From Nocardia beijingensis NBRC 16342 (GTDB lineage: Bacteria > Actinomycetota > Actinomycetes > Mycobacteriales > Mycobacteriaceae), in contig NZ_BDBC01000007.1 of assembly GCF_001612785.1 (NCBI RefSeq), positions 62,001 through 126,000 on the forward strand: 64,000 bases of DNA. Reading direction: 5' to 3'. The position numbers were made by a program, and so were the translations under genes. The notes below the pieces were generated by a model, which was not told the origin of the DNA, searched no databases, and saw nothing but the letters and a program-made list of their open reading frames with translations. Shown here piece by piece: positions 49,440-59,600 of this stretch. Positions within the stretch are counted from its first letter, which is position 1, and each line of letters opens with the position of its first letter.

Positions 49440-51590
49440 TCAGTTCCGCGGTCTGCTCCGGGATCGGACTCGTGTGCCGAGGGCGATCACTGGGCCTGCG
49501 ATGAGCAACGCGGCCCAGAGCACGTGGGCCGCGATGGCGATGGAGCGTTGCGTGGTTGTCGATGCACCGCGCTCGATGACATCGGGCACGCGATACAGCG
49601 CGAGGTCGGTGTCCTCGTAGACCTGTTCGACTTGGGCGAGAGTGGACGCCGATGCGCCGACCGGACCCGGGGTGGTCCGTTCGACGAGAATCCAGCCCAC
49701 GCCGAGACGGGCCAGGTCGGCAGGCGCGCCACCGTGGAGCAGCAGGTTCTCCACTTCTCTTGCGCGGGCGCCCTCACCGGAGACCGTACGTCCGCGCACC
49801 GGCAACTCGCCGGTCTGCAAGACGTCGTTGGGCAGCATGCGCGGGGCGGGGTCGAGTACGGGGGACGCGCCGCTGTAGCGGAACTTGCGGAACATGCCGC
49901 CCGGCAGCACCGCGACGTCGCCCGGACCGTCCATTCGTTCGGCGACCTGTTGCCAACCCGCGGGATAGTGCACTGGACGCACGGTCCCGCCGACGCCCCA
50001 GGCGAGGTCGTGGAGGGGCAATACGATCAGCGCCGCGAACACCGCTGTGACGGCTGCCATCGTGGCCGGAGACGTCCTCGCGGGTCGCGTTGTCGGGTTC
50101 GATGTGGTCGGGTACGTCGTCTCGGGTCGGGCCGTTGTCGGGTTCGATGTGGTCGGGTACGTCGTCTCGGGTCGGGCCGTTGTCGGGTTCGATGTGGTCG
50201 GGTACGTCGTCTCGGGTCGGGCCGTTGTCGGGTTCGATGTGGTCGGGTACGTCGTCTCGGGTCGGGCCGTTGTCGGGTTCGATGTGGCCGGAGACGTCGT
50301 CGCGGGCCGCTCCATTGCGGAGTCCGTGTCCGCGCGGAGCAGACGCCGGGCCGTCGCCGCGCAACCAGCCGCCGCGCACAGGGCGAAAGCGGGCATGGCC
50401 AGGGCCGCGTACTTCTGCGTGTCGCGCAGCAGACCCGCGCCGGGCACGTGCGCGACCAGCCACTCCATGGCGTGCATGCCCCACGCGGTCGCGCCGAGCG
50501 CGGGGAACAGGATCGCGATGACCGCGAGCAACAGCAATGCCCGGCGGACATGGCGGTTGTCGGGGTCGGCCCCGCCGGTCGCCACGGAGCGAACGCCCAG
50601 CGCGACGATCGCCAGCAGCACCAGGGTGGCGACCGCGGCCAGCGGCGTGGTGCGTGAGTCCGGCACCGCATCGGCGTTCCAGATCCCGCCGAGACCGGCC
50701 AGGCTCCCGAGCGTGCCGAGACCAGGTTCGGCCCGCGCGGCGAACGCGGCGATGCCCGCCGGATCGGACGGTTCCGCACCGGCGCCGGACAGCACGGTCG
50801 CGACCAGCCACGGCGCGGAAGCGGCAAGCCAGAGCACGAGCGTCCCGAGCAGTTGGCGTTGATGCACCAGCGCGATCGCGGTCGCGCCCGCCAGCAGCGC
50901 GCCGGTCGGGGTGAGCCCGGCCGCGGCGAGCGCTCCGGCGAGGGCCGCCCACGCGGCTGCCGTTCGGATGGTCGGGCGTCGGGCCGCCGGGCCGCCGAAC
51001 CGAGTCCCGCCTTCGCTCGCCGTGCCGGTTGGTGCGGAAGCGTGAACTGAATCGGCTGGCGCTGGGCGGTCGGAGGAGTGGGGCACATCCAGCTTGTTCG
51101 ACAGGACTCGCCGGCGCCGTTTCGCGGTGGCCGCTGATCGGAGGTGGTAGGCGGTCAGCGCTGTCCACGGCAACGCCGCGTAGCCCGCGAGCAGGCTCCA
51201 GTGCCCTTGGAGCAGGCGTTCGGCCACGTACGGATTCCATAACGCGACCGTCGCGGCGAGCAGCTGCGGGCCGAGCGACGCGCGCAGCAGTTCGCGCGCG
51301 AGCGCCGCAGCCCCGTACGCCGCGGCCCAGAGGGCACAGAGCAGAATCGCCTTGACCACCAGCCCGCCGTCCACGAACGACGACAACGCCGCGAGCAGCG
51401 CGTCCTGCGGCACCGCCCGCGGCGCGGCATCGCCGAGACCGAGCGCCGCGTCGGTCGGATAGCTGCGCGGAGTGCTCACGGCGTCACGCAACAGCAGATA
51501 CCCCGGCGCGAGCAACGGCCCGGCGACGAGCAGCGTCACGACCGCGCTGTATGCCGCGACCACCGCTCGAGTCCGACCGCTCCCGCTCAC
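49440..51590 (-). CDS. Multi-pass membrane protein with tandem-repeat loop (Rv0226c-like)
   Basis: A 716-residue membrane protein with about ten helices (VVAAYSAVVTLLVAGPLLAP at the start, IAAHVLWAALLIAGPVIALG at the end). Two soluble insertions are visible: a charged loop near residues 150-205 and a threonine/proline-rich repeat near residues 430-505 built on TARPETTYPTTSNPT. A C-terminal extracytoplasmic segment (DGPGDVAVLPGGMFRKF and ILVERTTPG) is similar in style to arabinosyltransferase-type membrane proteins. Between mtrP/GT and the DUF3068 gene it stands where Rv0226c would. Function unknown. Confidence 0.78.
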   Translation of the reverse strand: MSGSGRTRAVVAAYSAVVTLLVAGPLLAPGYLLLRDAVSTPRSYPTDAALGLGDAAPRAVPQDALLAALSSFVDGGLVVKAILLCALWAAAYGAAALARELLRASLGPQLLAATVALWNPYVAERLLQGHWSLLAGYAALPWTALTAYHLRSAATAKRRRRVLSNKLDVPHSSDRPAPADSVHASAPTGTASEGGTRFGGPAARRPTIRTAAAWAALAGALAAAGLTPTGALLAGATAIALVHQRQLLGTLVLWLAASAPWLVATVLSGAGAEPSDPAGIAAFAARAEPGLGTLGSLAGLGGIWNADAVPDSRTTPLAAVATLVLLAIVALGVRSVATGGADPDNRHVRRALLLLAVIAILFPALGATAWGMHAMEWLVAHVPGAGLLRDTQKYAALAMPAFALCAAAGCAATARRLLRADTDSAMERPATTSPATSNPTTARPETTYPTTSNPTTARPETTYPTTSNPTTARPETTYPTTSNPTTARPETTYPTTSNPTTRPARTSPATMAAVTAVFAALIVLPLHDLAWGVGGTVRPVHYPAGWQQVAERMDGPGDVAVLPGGMFRKFRYSGASPVLDPAPRMLPNDVLQTGELPVRGRTVSGEGARAREVENLLLHGGAPADLARLGVGWILVERTTPGPVGASASTLAQVEQVYEDTDLALYRVPDVIERGASTTTQRSIAIAAHVLWAALLIAGPVIALGTRVRSRSRPRN
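50089..50287 (-). repeat. 45-bp in-frame tandem repeat (VNTR) in the membrane protein gene
   Basis: Four identical 45-bp units start at 50089, 50134, 50179 and 50224, followed by 19 bp of a fifth that then diverges. Degenerate copies flank both sides. Each unit encodes 15 residues, a threonine/proline-rich segment. Identity between copies indicates recent expansion, and copy number probably varies between strains. Confidence 0.92.
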
Positions 51591-51795
51591 GCCTGAGCAC
51601 TGTACGTCCCGAGCACCGCAGTCGCCGATCCAGTGGGACCGGCGCGGAAATGTCCCGTTCAGTTGCGCCGGGACCGCGCGGCACCGCGTATCAGCGCCGT
51701 TGCGGGGTTTCGTGCACGTTGCTCCCGAGTCGGCGGCGCCTCACCGCTCGTGGTCCGGCGGGGCGCGCAGGATGGCGGACCGCACGGGTGGGACG

Positions 51796-53031
51796 ATGGG
51801 CGGCGTGTCTGCTGTCGCTCGGTTTCCCGTGGTGGCGGATCTGACGTGGGTGACGGCGGGTGCGATGACCGCGAACGTCGCCGGGTATCTACTGCAACTG
51901 CTGGCCGGGCGGTGGCTGGGGGTCACCGGGTACAGCGAGTTCGCGAGCCTGCTCGCCGTCCAGCTGCTGTGCGCGGTGCCCGCGCTGGCGTTGCAGAACG
52001 TGGTGGCCAGGGAACTCGTGCGCGGCGCGGGAACGGCCGCGCTGCGCGGGCTGCAATGGCGCTGCGCGGTGATCGTCGCCGTGGCGGCCGCGGTGCTGGT
52101 GCCGCTGGTCGCCGTCACGCTGCACGCCGGGGTGGCCGCCACCGCGGCGGCGCTCGGCGCGGCGCCCGCGCTGGTGCTTTTGTCCGGTGAGCAGGGCGTG
52201 CTGCAGGGCGGCAAGCGGTTTCGCGCGTTGGGAGCCGTGCTCGGCGCCGCCGGGATCGCCCGGGTCGCGCCCGCGCTGGTGATCCTCGCGCTTGGCGGCG
52301 GCGCGACGCTCGCACTGTGGGCGGCGGCCTGCGGCATCGCGACGGCGGCGCTGCTGGCCAGGATCGTCGCCGGTGCGTCGGGGCGCGCCGATACCGGAAC
52401 CGAACCGCGCGTCGCCGCCCCCGGTGTGCTGCCGGTCCTGCGGGCCGCCCAGGTGCAGGCGGCGATGATGGCGCTCTCGTCGGCGGACCTGATCGTGGTC
52501 CGGATCGTGCTCGATGACGTGGACGCCAGCCGCTACGCCCTCGGCACCATCGCCACGAAGATCGCCTTTTGGCTTCCGCAGGCGGTCGGTGTCGTGCTGT
52601 ATCCGCGAATGGCGCAGCCGACGCACTCCGCGAGCGCGATCCGGGCGGCGCTCGCGGTGCTCAGCGGCATCGGTCTCGTCGCCGTGCTCGGGGCCGCGCT
52701 GGCCGCGCCGCTCGCCCCGCTGCTGGCGGGCGAGGACTACGCCCCGATCCAGGGCCTGCTGTGGATTTTCGCGCTGCACGGCGCGCTGCTCGCGGTGCTG
52801 CAAGGCGCGGTGTTGTCGGCGATCGCCGTCGACCGCACCTCGCTGGCCCTGGTCACCTGGCTCGGCCTGGCCGTCGAGGTCACCTTGATGCTGTCGCTGG
52901 CCCGCACGATTCCCGCGCTCATCACCACGGCGGTGTCGGTCGCGGCCACCACCACCGTCGTGGTCGCCGTCATGGTCCTGCGCGCGGCCGATCACACGGC
53001 GCGCCCGGAACCGCTGCGCCCGGTCGGCTGA
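51796..53031 (+). CDS. Polysaccharide-flippase-like (MOP superfamily) membrane protein
   Basis: A 411-residue membrane protein with about twelve helices. The first reads VTAGAMTANVAGYLLQLLAGRWLG and is followed by GYSEFASLLAVQLL, the layout of Wzx/MurJ-type flippases. A loop SADLIVVRIVLDDVDASRYALGTIATKIAFWLPQAVGVVLYPRM carries the conserved middle motif. Start is ATG at 51796 after GGGTGGGA; an in-frame ATG 24 bp upstream is possible. Divergent from the repeat-bearing membrane gene, so it may flip a lipid-linked sugar for the same envelope pathway (inference). Confidence 0.82.
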   Translation: MGGVSAVARFPVVADLTWVTAGAMTANVAGYLLQLLAGRWLGVTGYSEFASLLAVQLLCAVPALALQNVVARELVRGAGTAALRGLQWRCAVIVAVAAAVLVPLVAVTLHAGVAATAAALGAAPALVLLSGEQGVLQGGKRFRALGAVLGAAGIARVAPALVILALGGGATLALWAAACGIATAALLARIVAGASGRADTGTEPRVAAPGVLPVLRAAQVQAAMMALSSADLIVVRIVLDDVDASRYALGTIATKIAFWLPQAVGVVLYPRMAQPTHSASAIRAALAVLSGIGLVAVLGAALAAPLAPLLAGEDYAPIQGLLWIFALHGALLAVLQGAVLSAIAVDRTSLALVTWLGLAVEVTLMLSLARTIPALITTAVSVAATTTVVVAVMVLRAADHTARPEPLRPVG

Positions 53032-53055
53032 CCACACACCGCCTACGATCGGCGC

Positions 53056-53421
53056 ATGATCACCGCGGTGCACACCTTGGTCTACGCGGACGATCCCGAC
53101 GCCGCCCGCGCGTTCTTCCGCGATGTCCTCGGCCTGCCGAACCTCGACGCGGGCGACGGTTGGCTGTTGTTCGCCACCGGGCCGAGCGAACTGGGCGTTC
53201 ATCCCACCGATGCGCCGCCGCGTCACGAGATCTCCCTGATGTGCGACGACCTGGAACGAACGATGAGCGACCTGGCCGCCCGTGGAGCGCGGTTCGAGGG
53301 CGAGATCGCCGAGCGCGGTTTCGGGCGCTGCGTGGACCTGCGCGTGCCGGGTGCGGGCACGATGCTGCTGTATCAACCGCGGCATCCGGTCGCCTATCCG
53401 CTCGCGGGCGGCGAAGTATAG
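53056..53421 (+). CDS. VOC-family (glyoxalase-like) protein
   Basis: A 121-residue single VOC module with two beta-alpha-beta3 halves: VHTLVYADDPDAARAFFRDVLGL with the metal-ligand His position at residue 6, then HEISLMCDDLERTMSDLAARG and LRVPGAGTMLLYQP. Length is normal. It could be a glyoxalase, a dioxygenase relative or a resistance protein. It follows the flippase gene by 24 bp on the same strand. Confidence 0.85.
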   Translation: MITAVHTLVYADDPDAARAFFRDVLGLPNLDAGDGWLLFATGPSELGVHPTDAPPRHEISLMCDDLERTMSDLAARGARFEGEIAERGFGRCVDLRVPGAGTMLLYQPRHPVAYPLAGGEV

Positions 53422-53435
53422 GGACCGAAACGAAA

Positions 53436-53467
53436 TCGGCTCCCCAGCCGGAAGGCGGGGGAGCCGA
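53436..53467. terminator. Hairpin between convergent genes
   Basis: TCGGCTCCCC (53436-53445) pairs perfectly with GGGGAGCCGA (53458-53467) across a 12-nt loop. It lies between the VOC gene and the end of the convergent DUF3068 gene. It lacks a long T-run but sits where a bidirectional terminator is expected. Confidence 0.7.
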
Positions 53468-53487
53468 ATTCAGGGGCGTTCAGCCGA

Positions 53488-54648
53488 TCAAGGCTTCTTG
53501 TCGATCCGAATCTGTTCGGTCGGCGCATCGTCCGCGCCGCGGTTGACGTGCGGAGCGGGACCGGCCGGAGCCGAGCCGCCAGGACGCTGGAACGGAGCGC
53601 CGCCCGCCCGCGCGGGCGTCGGAGCCGAGCCGCCGCGGATGCCGAGAACCACACCGACGATCAGCGCGATCACGCCGAGGACGCCGAGCACGATGGGCAG
53701 GATGCGGCCGTACAGCGACAGCTTGTCGATGTTCTCCTTGGCCACCGCGAGCTGCGACTCGATCGTGTTCTCGTCGAAGACGAGGTGCGACTTCAGCGCG
53801 GTGACCTCCGGCTTGTCCGCCGTGCGCGAGTAGTAGAGGTGCAGCGCCTCGCCGCCCTTGACGACCGTGCCGGTTTGCGGCTCCACCCACAGGTCACGGG
53901 TGTTGGTGTAGAAGCGGGTCATCGTCACGGGGGCATCGCCGCCCTCGACGCCCCACTTGGCGGCGGGCAGGCTCAGCCGGTTGGTCGGCGCGGGAACGAC
54001 GTCGTACAGGTTGGTGGCCGGCACCGACATCTGGAAGTGGTAGACCTTCGTGTTGTTGATCTCGGTCTCTTCGATGAAGTTCGCGTCGAAGGTCTTGCGC
54101 ACGTTGAGGTCGAAGTACGGGTAGGTCTTCTTCTCGGTGCCGATCGGGAAGCGGTATTGCAGACCGGTGTGCTGCACCGGCTCCGCGATGCTCTGGCCCT
54201 CCAGGTTCGCGGTCACCGCGATCGAGCCGTTGGGCTCGGTGCCGACGGGCTCGCCGGTCACCCGGTCGATGGTCACCCGGTCGACGGTCGCGGTGAGCAG
54301 GCCGGTGTCGCCCTGCTTGTCGATGCGCCGCAGCGTCTGGCCCGCCTGCACGGTCATCTGGTGGGCGTCGGCCGGGTCCTCGACGGTGAGGAAGCGCTGC
54401 GAGACCAGCGGAACGTTGGTGTCCACCTTCGCCGAGCCTTCCGGAGCGGTGAGCGACTTGGAGTCGAGCACCAGGCTGTCCTCACCCTGCTGGTTCGTCG
54501 CGATGGTGGTGATCTCCAGGTCGAGGGGAGTTTTCGCCAGCTTGTCGACGGTGTAGGTCGGGATCATGATTGCGGCGACGATCAGCAACGCGCCGAGACC
54601 CACGAGCAGGCAGGCCACCGTCCTTCTGGTACCGGCACTCAGTGCCAT
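53488..54648 (-). CDS. DUF3068 envelope protein (Rv0227c-like)
   Basis: A 386-residue protein with an N-terminal membrane helix (VACLLVGLGALLIVAAIMI), a large beta-rich extracytoplasmic domain, and a second helix near residue 320 (ILPIVLGVLGVIALIVGVVLG). A short proline/alanine-rich cytoplasmic tail follows. The periplasmic domain contains YPYFDLNVRKTFDANFIEE and DLWVEPQTGTVVKGGEALH, the DUF3068 pattern. ATG at 54648 has AGGAGA. Rv0227c has the same place next to the acyltransferase. Role in the envelope unknown; divergent from tmaT. Confidence 0.88.
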   Translation of the reverse strand: MALSAGTRRTVACLLVGLGALLIVAAIMIPTYTVDKLAKTPLDLEITTIATNQQGEDSLVLDSKSLTAPEGSAKVDTNVPLVSQRFLTVEDPADAHQMTVQAGQTLRRIDKQGDTGLLTATVDRVTIDRVTGEPVGTEPNGSIAVTANLEGQSIAEPVQHTGLQYRFPIGTEKKTYPYFDLNVRKTFDANFIEETEINNTKVYHFQMSVPATNLYDVVPAPTNRLSLPAAKWGVEGGDAPVTMTRFYTNTRDLWVEPQTGTVVKGGEALHLYYSRTADKPEVTALKSHLVFDENTIESQLAVAKENIDKLSLYGRILPIVLGVLGVIALIVGVVLGIRGGSAPTPARAGGAPFQRPGGSAPAGPAPHVNRGADDAPTEQIRIDKKP

Positions 54649-54852
54649 GCAAACTCTCCTCGTCGTAGAACACGGGTCGCTCCGGCGAGCACCGCGGGCT
54701 CGCCACGGCGCTCGTGAGCCCCGACACTAACAGTCCGATGTCGTACCATGCGGCGTCGAGGCCGGAAACGGCCCAGAAATCGCCCGAGTCTAACGCGAAA
54801 TCTGAAACGTCGGGTTATCAACTGTGGATCCGGCGAGGCAGACTGGAACCCG

Positions 54853-56037
54853 ATGACCGCAACCCTCCCCACCACCGCGCCCGCGACCGAAAAGGTGCGC
54901 CCTCGCGCGTTCGTGCCCGCCTTGGAAGGCATGCGCGGCATGGCCGCGCTCGGCGTGCTGCTGACCCACGTCGCCTTCCAGACCGGCGCCGCCGGTACGC
55001 CGGTCATCGGCCGGGTGTGGGGCCGGTTCGACATGGCCGTGGCGGTGTTCTTCGCACTGTCGGGCTTCCTGCTCTGGCGCCCGCACGCGGCGGCGGCGCG
55101 CGGCCTCGACAGCGCCCCGCCCGTGGGCTACTACCTGCGACATCGTGCCGCTCGCATCCTCCCCGCGTACTGGCTGGTGGTGTGCGCGGTCCTGGTGCTG
55201 CTGCCGAGTGCGGCCGGTACGGCGGGCCTGCGGGTATGGGTGTCGAACCTGGCCCTGTTGCAGGTATTCGTGCCGCTGACGCTCACCGACGGCCTCACGC
55301 AGATGTGGAGCCTGTCGGTGGAGGTGGCGTTCTATCTAGTGCTGCCATTGCTGGCGTTCGCGCTGGTGCGCCTGCGCGGCCGCGCGGCGCGGTGGCGGGC
55401 GCCGTTGCTGGTCGCGGTCGCTCTGCTCAGCCTCGGCTGGAACTTCATCCCGGTGCCGACGCCGGACGCCATCCACGCGGACAATTGGCTGCCGGGCTAT
55501 CTGCCTTGGTTCGCCGCCGGCATGCTCCTCGCGGAGCTCGCCGAACATAGCGTCCGGCTATCACGCTGGTGGAAAGTCGGAGCGAATCAGCCGCTGATGT
55601 GGACCGTCGCGGTGGCGGCCTTCCTGCTGGCGGCGACCGATCTGGCCGGGCCCGCCGGTCTGACCCGCGCCGAACCGTGGCAGTACGCGGTGAAGATGGG
55701 CCTCGGGGCGATCATCGGGTTCACGCTGCTCGCGCCGCTGGTGCTGCGCGAGCAGGCGGCGCGCGGGCACCGCTGGCTGGAGTCGCCGGTGGCCGCGACG
55801 CTCGGCCGCTGGTCCTACGGCATCTTCATCTGGCACCTCGCGGTGCTGTCGATCGTCTTCCCGGTGTTCGGCATCCTGCCGTTCCAGGGCGACTTCGGTT
55901 ACGTTCTTGTGCTCACCGTCGCCGTCACCCTTCCGGTCGCGGCGGCCAGCTACGCGCTGGTGGAGGAGCCGGTGCGGCGCTGGGCCCGCCGCAGGGACCG
56001 AGTGCGGCGGACGCCGGAACCCGAACCGGCGCCCTGA
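54853..56037 (+). CDS. tmaT: Acyltransferase 3 family membrane protein, probable TmaT (Rv0228-like)
   Basis: A 394-residue acyltransferase-3 protein with ten or so helices. The N-terminal PALEGMRGMAALGVLLTHVAF contains the catalytic-type His, followed by FDMAVAVFFALSGFLLW and HRAARILPAYWLV with the conserved R-x-x-R-I-x-P-x-Y/W. It ends LVEEPVRRWARRR. In Corynebacterium a homologue in this locus, TmaT, acetylates trehalose monomycolate before export, and location and fold agree. ATG at 54853; upstream in-frame extensions lack conservation. Confidence 0.82.
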   Translation: MTATLPTTAPATEKVRPRAFVPALEGMRGMAALGVLLTHVAFQTGAAGTPVIGRVWGRFDMAVAVFFALSGFLLWRPHAAAARGLDSAPPVGYYLRHRAARILPAYWLVVCAVLVLLPSAAGTAGLRVWVSNLALLQVFVPLTLTDGLTQMWSLSVEVAFYLVLPLLAFALVRLRGRAARWRAPLLVAVALLSLGWNFIPVPTPDAIHADNWLPGYLPWFAAGMLLAELAEHSVRLSRWWKVGANQPLMWTVAVAAFLLAATDLAGPAGLTRAEPWQYAVKMGLGAIIGFTLLAPLVLREQAARGHRWLESPVAATLGRWSYGIFIWHLAVLSIVFPVFGILPFQGDFGYVLVLTVAVTLPVAAASYALVEEPVRRWARRRDRVRRTPEPEPAP

Positions 56038-56051
56038 TCGGCGGCGCGAGC

Positions 56052-56552
56052 TCAGCCGTCGAGTTGCCGGTGCATGTCGAGCAGATGGTGGCGCAACTCG
56101 TGCAGGGTGTGCACGGCCAGCCAGCGCAGGGAGCGATCCGCGGGTTCGGGGTAGGGGAAGCCGAGGGTGCGTTCCCAGTCGTCGTCGCCGAGTCGCTCCA
56201 GCACGTTGGCGAACAGCAGAGCGGCGTCCCGGATCTGGCGGGCCACGTCGGCGGGGTTCTGCTGGGCGTAACCGTCGTGCTCGACTCGTTCGTCGCGGCC
56301 CATCGGCGTCGCGGGCGGATTGTCCCAACGGCGCGCGGCCAGCACGCGTTCGCGCTGGGCCAGCAGCACGTCCCGGACATGGCAGGCGTACTCCAGCGGC
56401 GACCACACATCGGGCTTGCCGCGCTCGCGTAACTTGACGCTGTCCGCGCCGAGCAGGTCGGCGTACTCCACGGCGTGTTCCCGCGCCAGCGACGGCACGT
56501 CGGCCGCCGAAGCCATGTCGTAGACGAAACCGCATTCGGCACAGGTGCTCAC
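56052..56552 (-). CDS. DinB-family protein
   Basis: A 166-residue four-helix protein. An N-terminal CAEC pair (residues 4-7) is unusual. Metal-binding histidines of the DinB/mycothiol-dependent fold appear in LEYACHVRDVLLAQRERVLA and VHTLHELRHHLLDMHRQL. The family includes mycothiol-dependent transferases. Start is GTG at 56552. Convergent with tmaT, 14 bp apart. Substrate unknown. Confidence 0.85.
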   Translation of the reverse strand: MSTCAECGFVYDMASAADVPSLAREHAVEYADLLGADSVKLRERGKPDVWSPLEYACHVRDVLLAQRERVLAARRWDNPPATPMGRDERVEHDGYAQQNPADVARQIRDAALLFANVLERLGDDDWERTLGFPYPEPADRSLRWLAVHTLHELRHHLLDMHRQLDG

Positions 56553-56645
56553 GCGTGGTCACGTTAGCAACGGGTGCCATTGCGGCGCACGGCGAATGGG
56601 GTCTTGTGCAGCGGCGCTTCGCCCGCGCCCGCGCGCGGGGGCCGG

Positions 56646-59600
56646 TCAGTGCTCGCCGGTCGGCGGATCGGCCTCGTCCGGCTCGAGCGCGCCGGGTCGG
56701 CCGGCGTCCTCCGGCCGGGGCAGCGCCGCGATGCCGACCGCGATGATCGCGAGCAGCGCGGGCAATTGCACCAGCACGGAGCCACCCATATATCCGCCGG
56801 ACGAGCGCCAAGGACCGGTGGACAGCGCGGCGGCGGACAGCATGGTGCCCGCGCCCGCCACGACGACGAGTACGCGGGAGGTGATGTACCGCGTGAAATA
56901 GGTTGCGGCCAAAGCGATCACCGTGAGGGCAGCGCCCACCGGACCGGCGATCACGGTGGCCGCGCCGGTGAGCCCCACCGCGCCCATCCAGCGAAGGCCC
57001 CTGGTGCCAGGCGTTTCGGCACTCGAATCCGCTTGTTCCGCAGGGATATCAGAGTCTTCGGACCGAGCGCGACGGGGAACGGCCAGGATCGCGAGCGGCA
57101 GGAGCAGCAGCAATCCGCCGAAGATGGCGAGGCGATACCACCGGTCGACCGGGAAGGCGATCGTCACCGGCCCGGTGGCATCGGCGGGAAGCAGCCAGCC
57201 CTGCTGCCAGCCGTCGACCACCACGGGCGCGAGCGCGCGACCGTCCGCGCTGGTCGCGCGCCATCCGACATTGGTGCTCAGCGGCAGCACGAGCAGGCGG
57301 TCACCCGCGTTCGGCTCCGGTGCGGCGGAGGTCTGCGCGTCGGTCCGGTGCAAGCGCAGCCGATCCACGAAGAACAGGTCGGTCGGGCCGACCGCCACGT
57401 CGGCCCGGCCCTGCGGCAACGCGAGTTCGTTCGACGTTCCGGTCTCGTCCGCGCACACCCGGGCCGCAACCGGCGCGCCGGAGCGCAGTTCGCCGACGGT
57501 GGCGGTGACCGTGGTGTGCAGTGTGCGCCCGCCCGCATCGATCGTCGGCCCCAATGCGCACGGGACGGTGACCGCACGGTCCAGCGCGGCGGCCGCCGGG
57601 TAGTCCGGCCCGATGACCGTCACCTCCGCCAGTCCGGGCGGCTGGGTCTGCACGAAGCCGAGCGCGGTCTTGTCCAGCACCGGCCGCCAGGTCCGCATGC
57701 TCAGCTCGATGCGGTCGGTCACGGTGGGGTGCAGGGAGATTCGCGCCGGTGCGCCGGGACCGTCGTCGTCCAGCTCGCGCACCTGCGGACCGTCACCGAG
57801 ATTCACCGTCACCGAGGTGGGCGCCGCGGGCAGACCGCCGAGCGACGGGGTCAGCTCCAGGCCGGTCACCAGCGTGGGTTCGGGCAGTTCGAGGGTGAGC
57901 GTCGGCCTGCCCGCGGTCGGTTCGCGGACCGAGTCCTCCGGTGCGGTCCAGCTGGTGCGCGGATCGCCGTCGGTCGCGGCGAACGCGGCCCCGCGCAAGT
58001 CGCCGACGTCGGCCTTGCCCCTGGCCACCGGACGGTCCTGGTCGGTGAGCAGCGCCTCCAGCGCCGGGCCCTGCCTGGTGCGGACGGTCAGTTCCGGAGC
58101 CACCGATATCGGTTCCCCGACCGTCAGCGTGCGCTGGAACGTGCCGGGTTCCTCCGGGGCCAAGGCGAGGCCCTTGCTGCACCGCACCCGGTCGGGCGCG
58201 TCGAAACAGGCGCTGCGGCCGGGGAATTCCTGACCGAGATCCCATCCCCGCATCGGTGCGCCCGCGGCCGCGGGGGGCACCACGGTGCGATGCCGGATGT
58301 CCACCCGGACGGGCGCGTCGCGGGTCGAGTAGTCGTCCAGCGTGAGTTCGCTGATGCCGAATTGCCCGCCGGAGGAACCGTTCTCGGTGCGGATGGCGGT
58401 GATCGTCAGCCACTCGGTGCGGCCGGCGGGGAGCGAAACCGACACCGGCGCGCCGGGCTCGGATACCCGCACCGAGACGGTGCCGTTCGCGGTGCGCACC
58501 TCGATCCATTTGATCGGGTCGCCGATGGCGGCCGGACTGGTGGTCAGGTTCAGTTGCCCTGCCTTGATCGGGCGATCGAGATCGAGCCGGAGCCATTGGC
58601 CCAGGGCGTGTTCGGTGCCGTTGCTGATCCACGCGGTGGACGGATCGCCGTCGACGACGGCCGCGGTGGAACTCCCCGGCGCAGCACCGCCGAGCTGGGT
58701 GGCGTCCGCGGCCGAGCTCGACGCGGTGACGGTCGCGCCCGACCACTCGCCGCGCACCAGTTCGGCGCCGGGCACCGGATAGTCGGGGACCAGGTTGAAG
58801 GTGCGGCGCGCGTCGTCGGGGGCGCGCAACGCGGAGTTGTGGTTGTCCACCCGGCCGAAATCGGTTTCGCGATCCATCGGCGTATCCGTGACGGTCACCG
58901 GGCCCATCGGCAGCCCAGCTCTGGAGGCGTCCGCGGCGAGCAGGGCGGGTGACCGGGCGAGACCGGGATCGCGGCGCATCCGCTCGAGCACTTCGGGTCC
59001 ACCCTGAACGACCGGGACGTCCGCGAGCGGAACGGTGTACGCCCCGGGGAACGCGTCGGGCGCGCCGGCGCCGCCGCGTACATCGGCGGGCGTGCCGCGT
59101 CCGGGCGTGTCCACCCGGTAGATCTCGACCGCCGGATACGGCGGGCGCAGGTCACCGTCGGCCACCAAGCCGTCGGCGAGCACCAGCGATTCGATGGGGT
59201 TGCCGAACTCGGCGACCCTGCGCAGGCCGGGTGACCCGTCCAGCGCCTGATGGGCCAGCATCGGCCGGGTCGAGCGGGAGGTCTCCGGGTCGAGGTCGTT
59301 GCGCAGGACGACGACGCCGATGCCCTGGGCGCTCAGCGTCGCGGCCAGTCCCTGCGACGGCCTGCCGTCGGCGATGAGCCGCTGCACCGAATCCATCGCG
59401 CGGATGGTGCCCGGCGGGTTCAGCGGCACCGCGTCGCGGATCGCCCACGGCGTAGTGGCCAGCGCTTGCAGCGGTTCGTCGCGCGTGAGTCCCCAGACCT
59501 GGCTGCCGAACGGGGCGCCGGGCACCACCAGGGCGCGAGTATCGGCGGCGTTGTGCTCGAGCCAGTCCGCGGTCTGCTGCCAGTACTCGGGCACGCGGTC

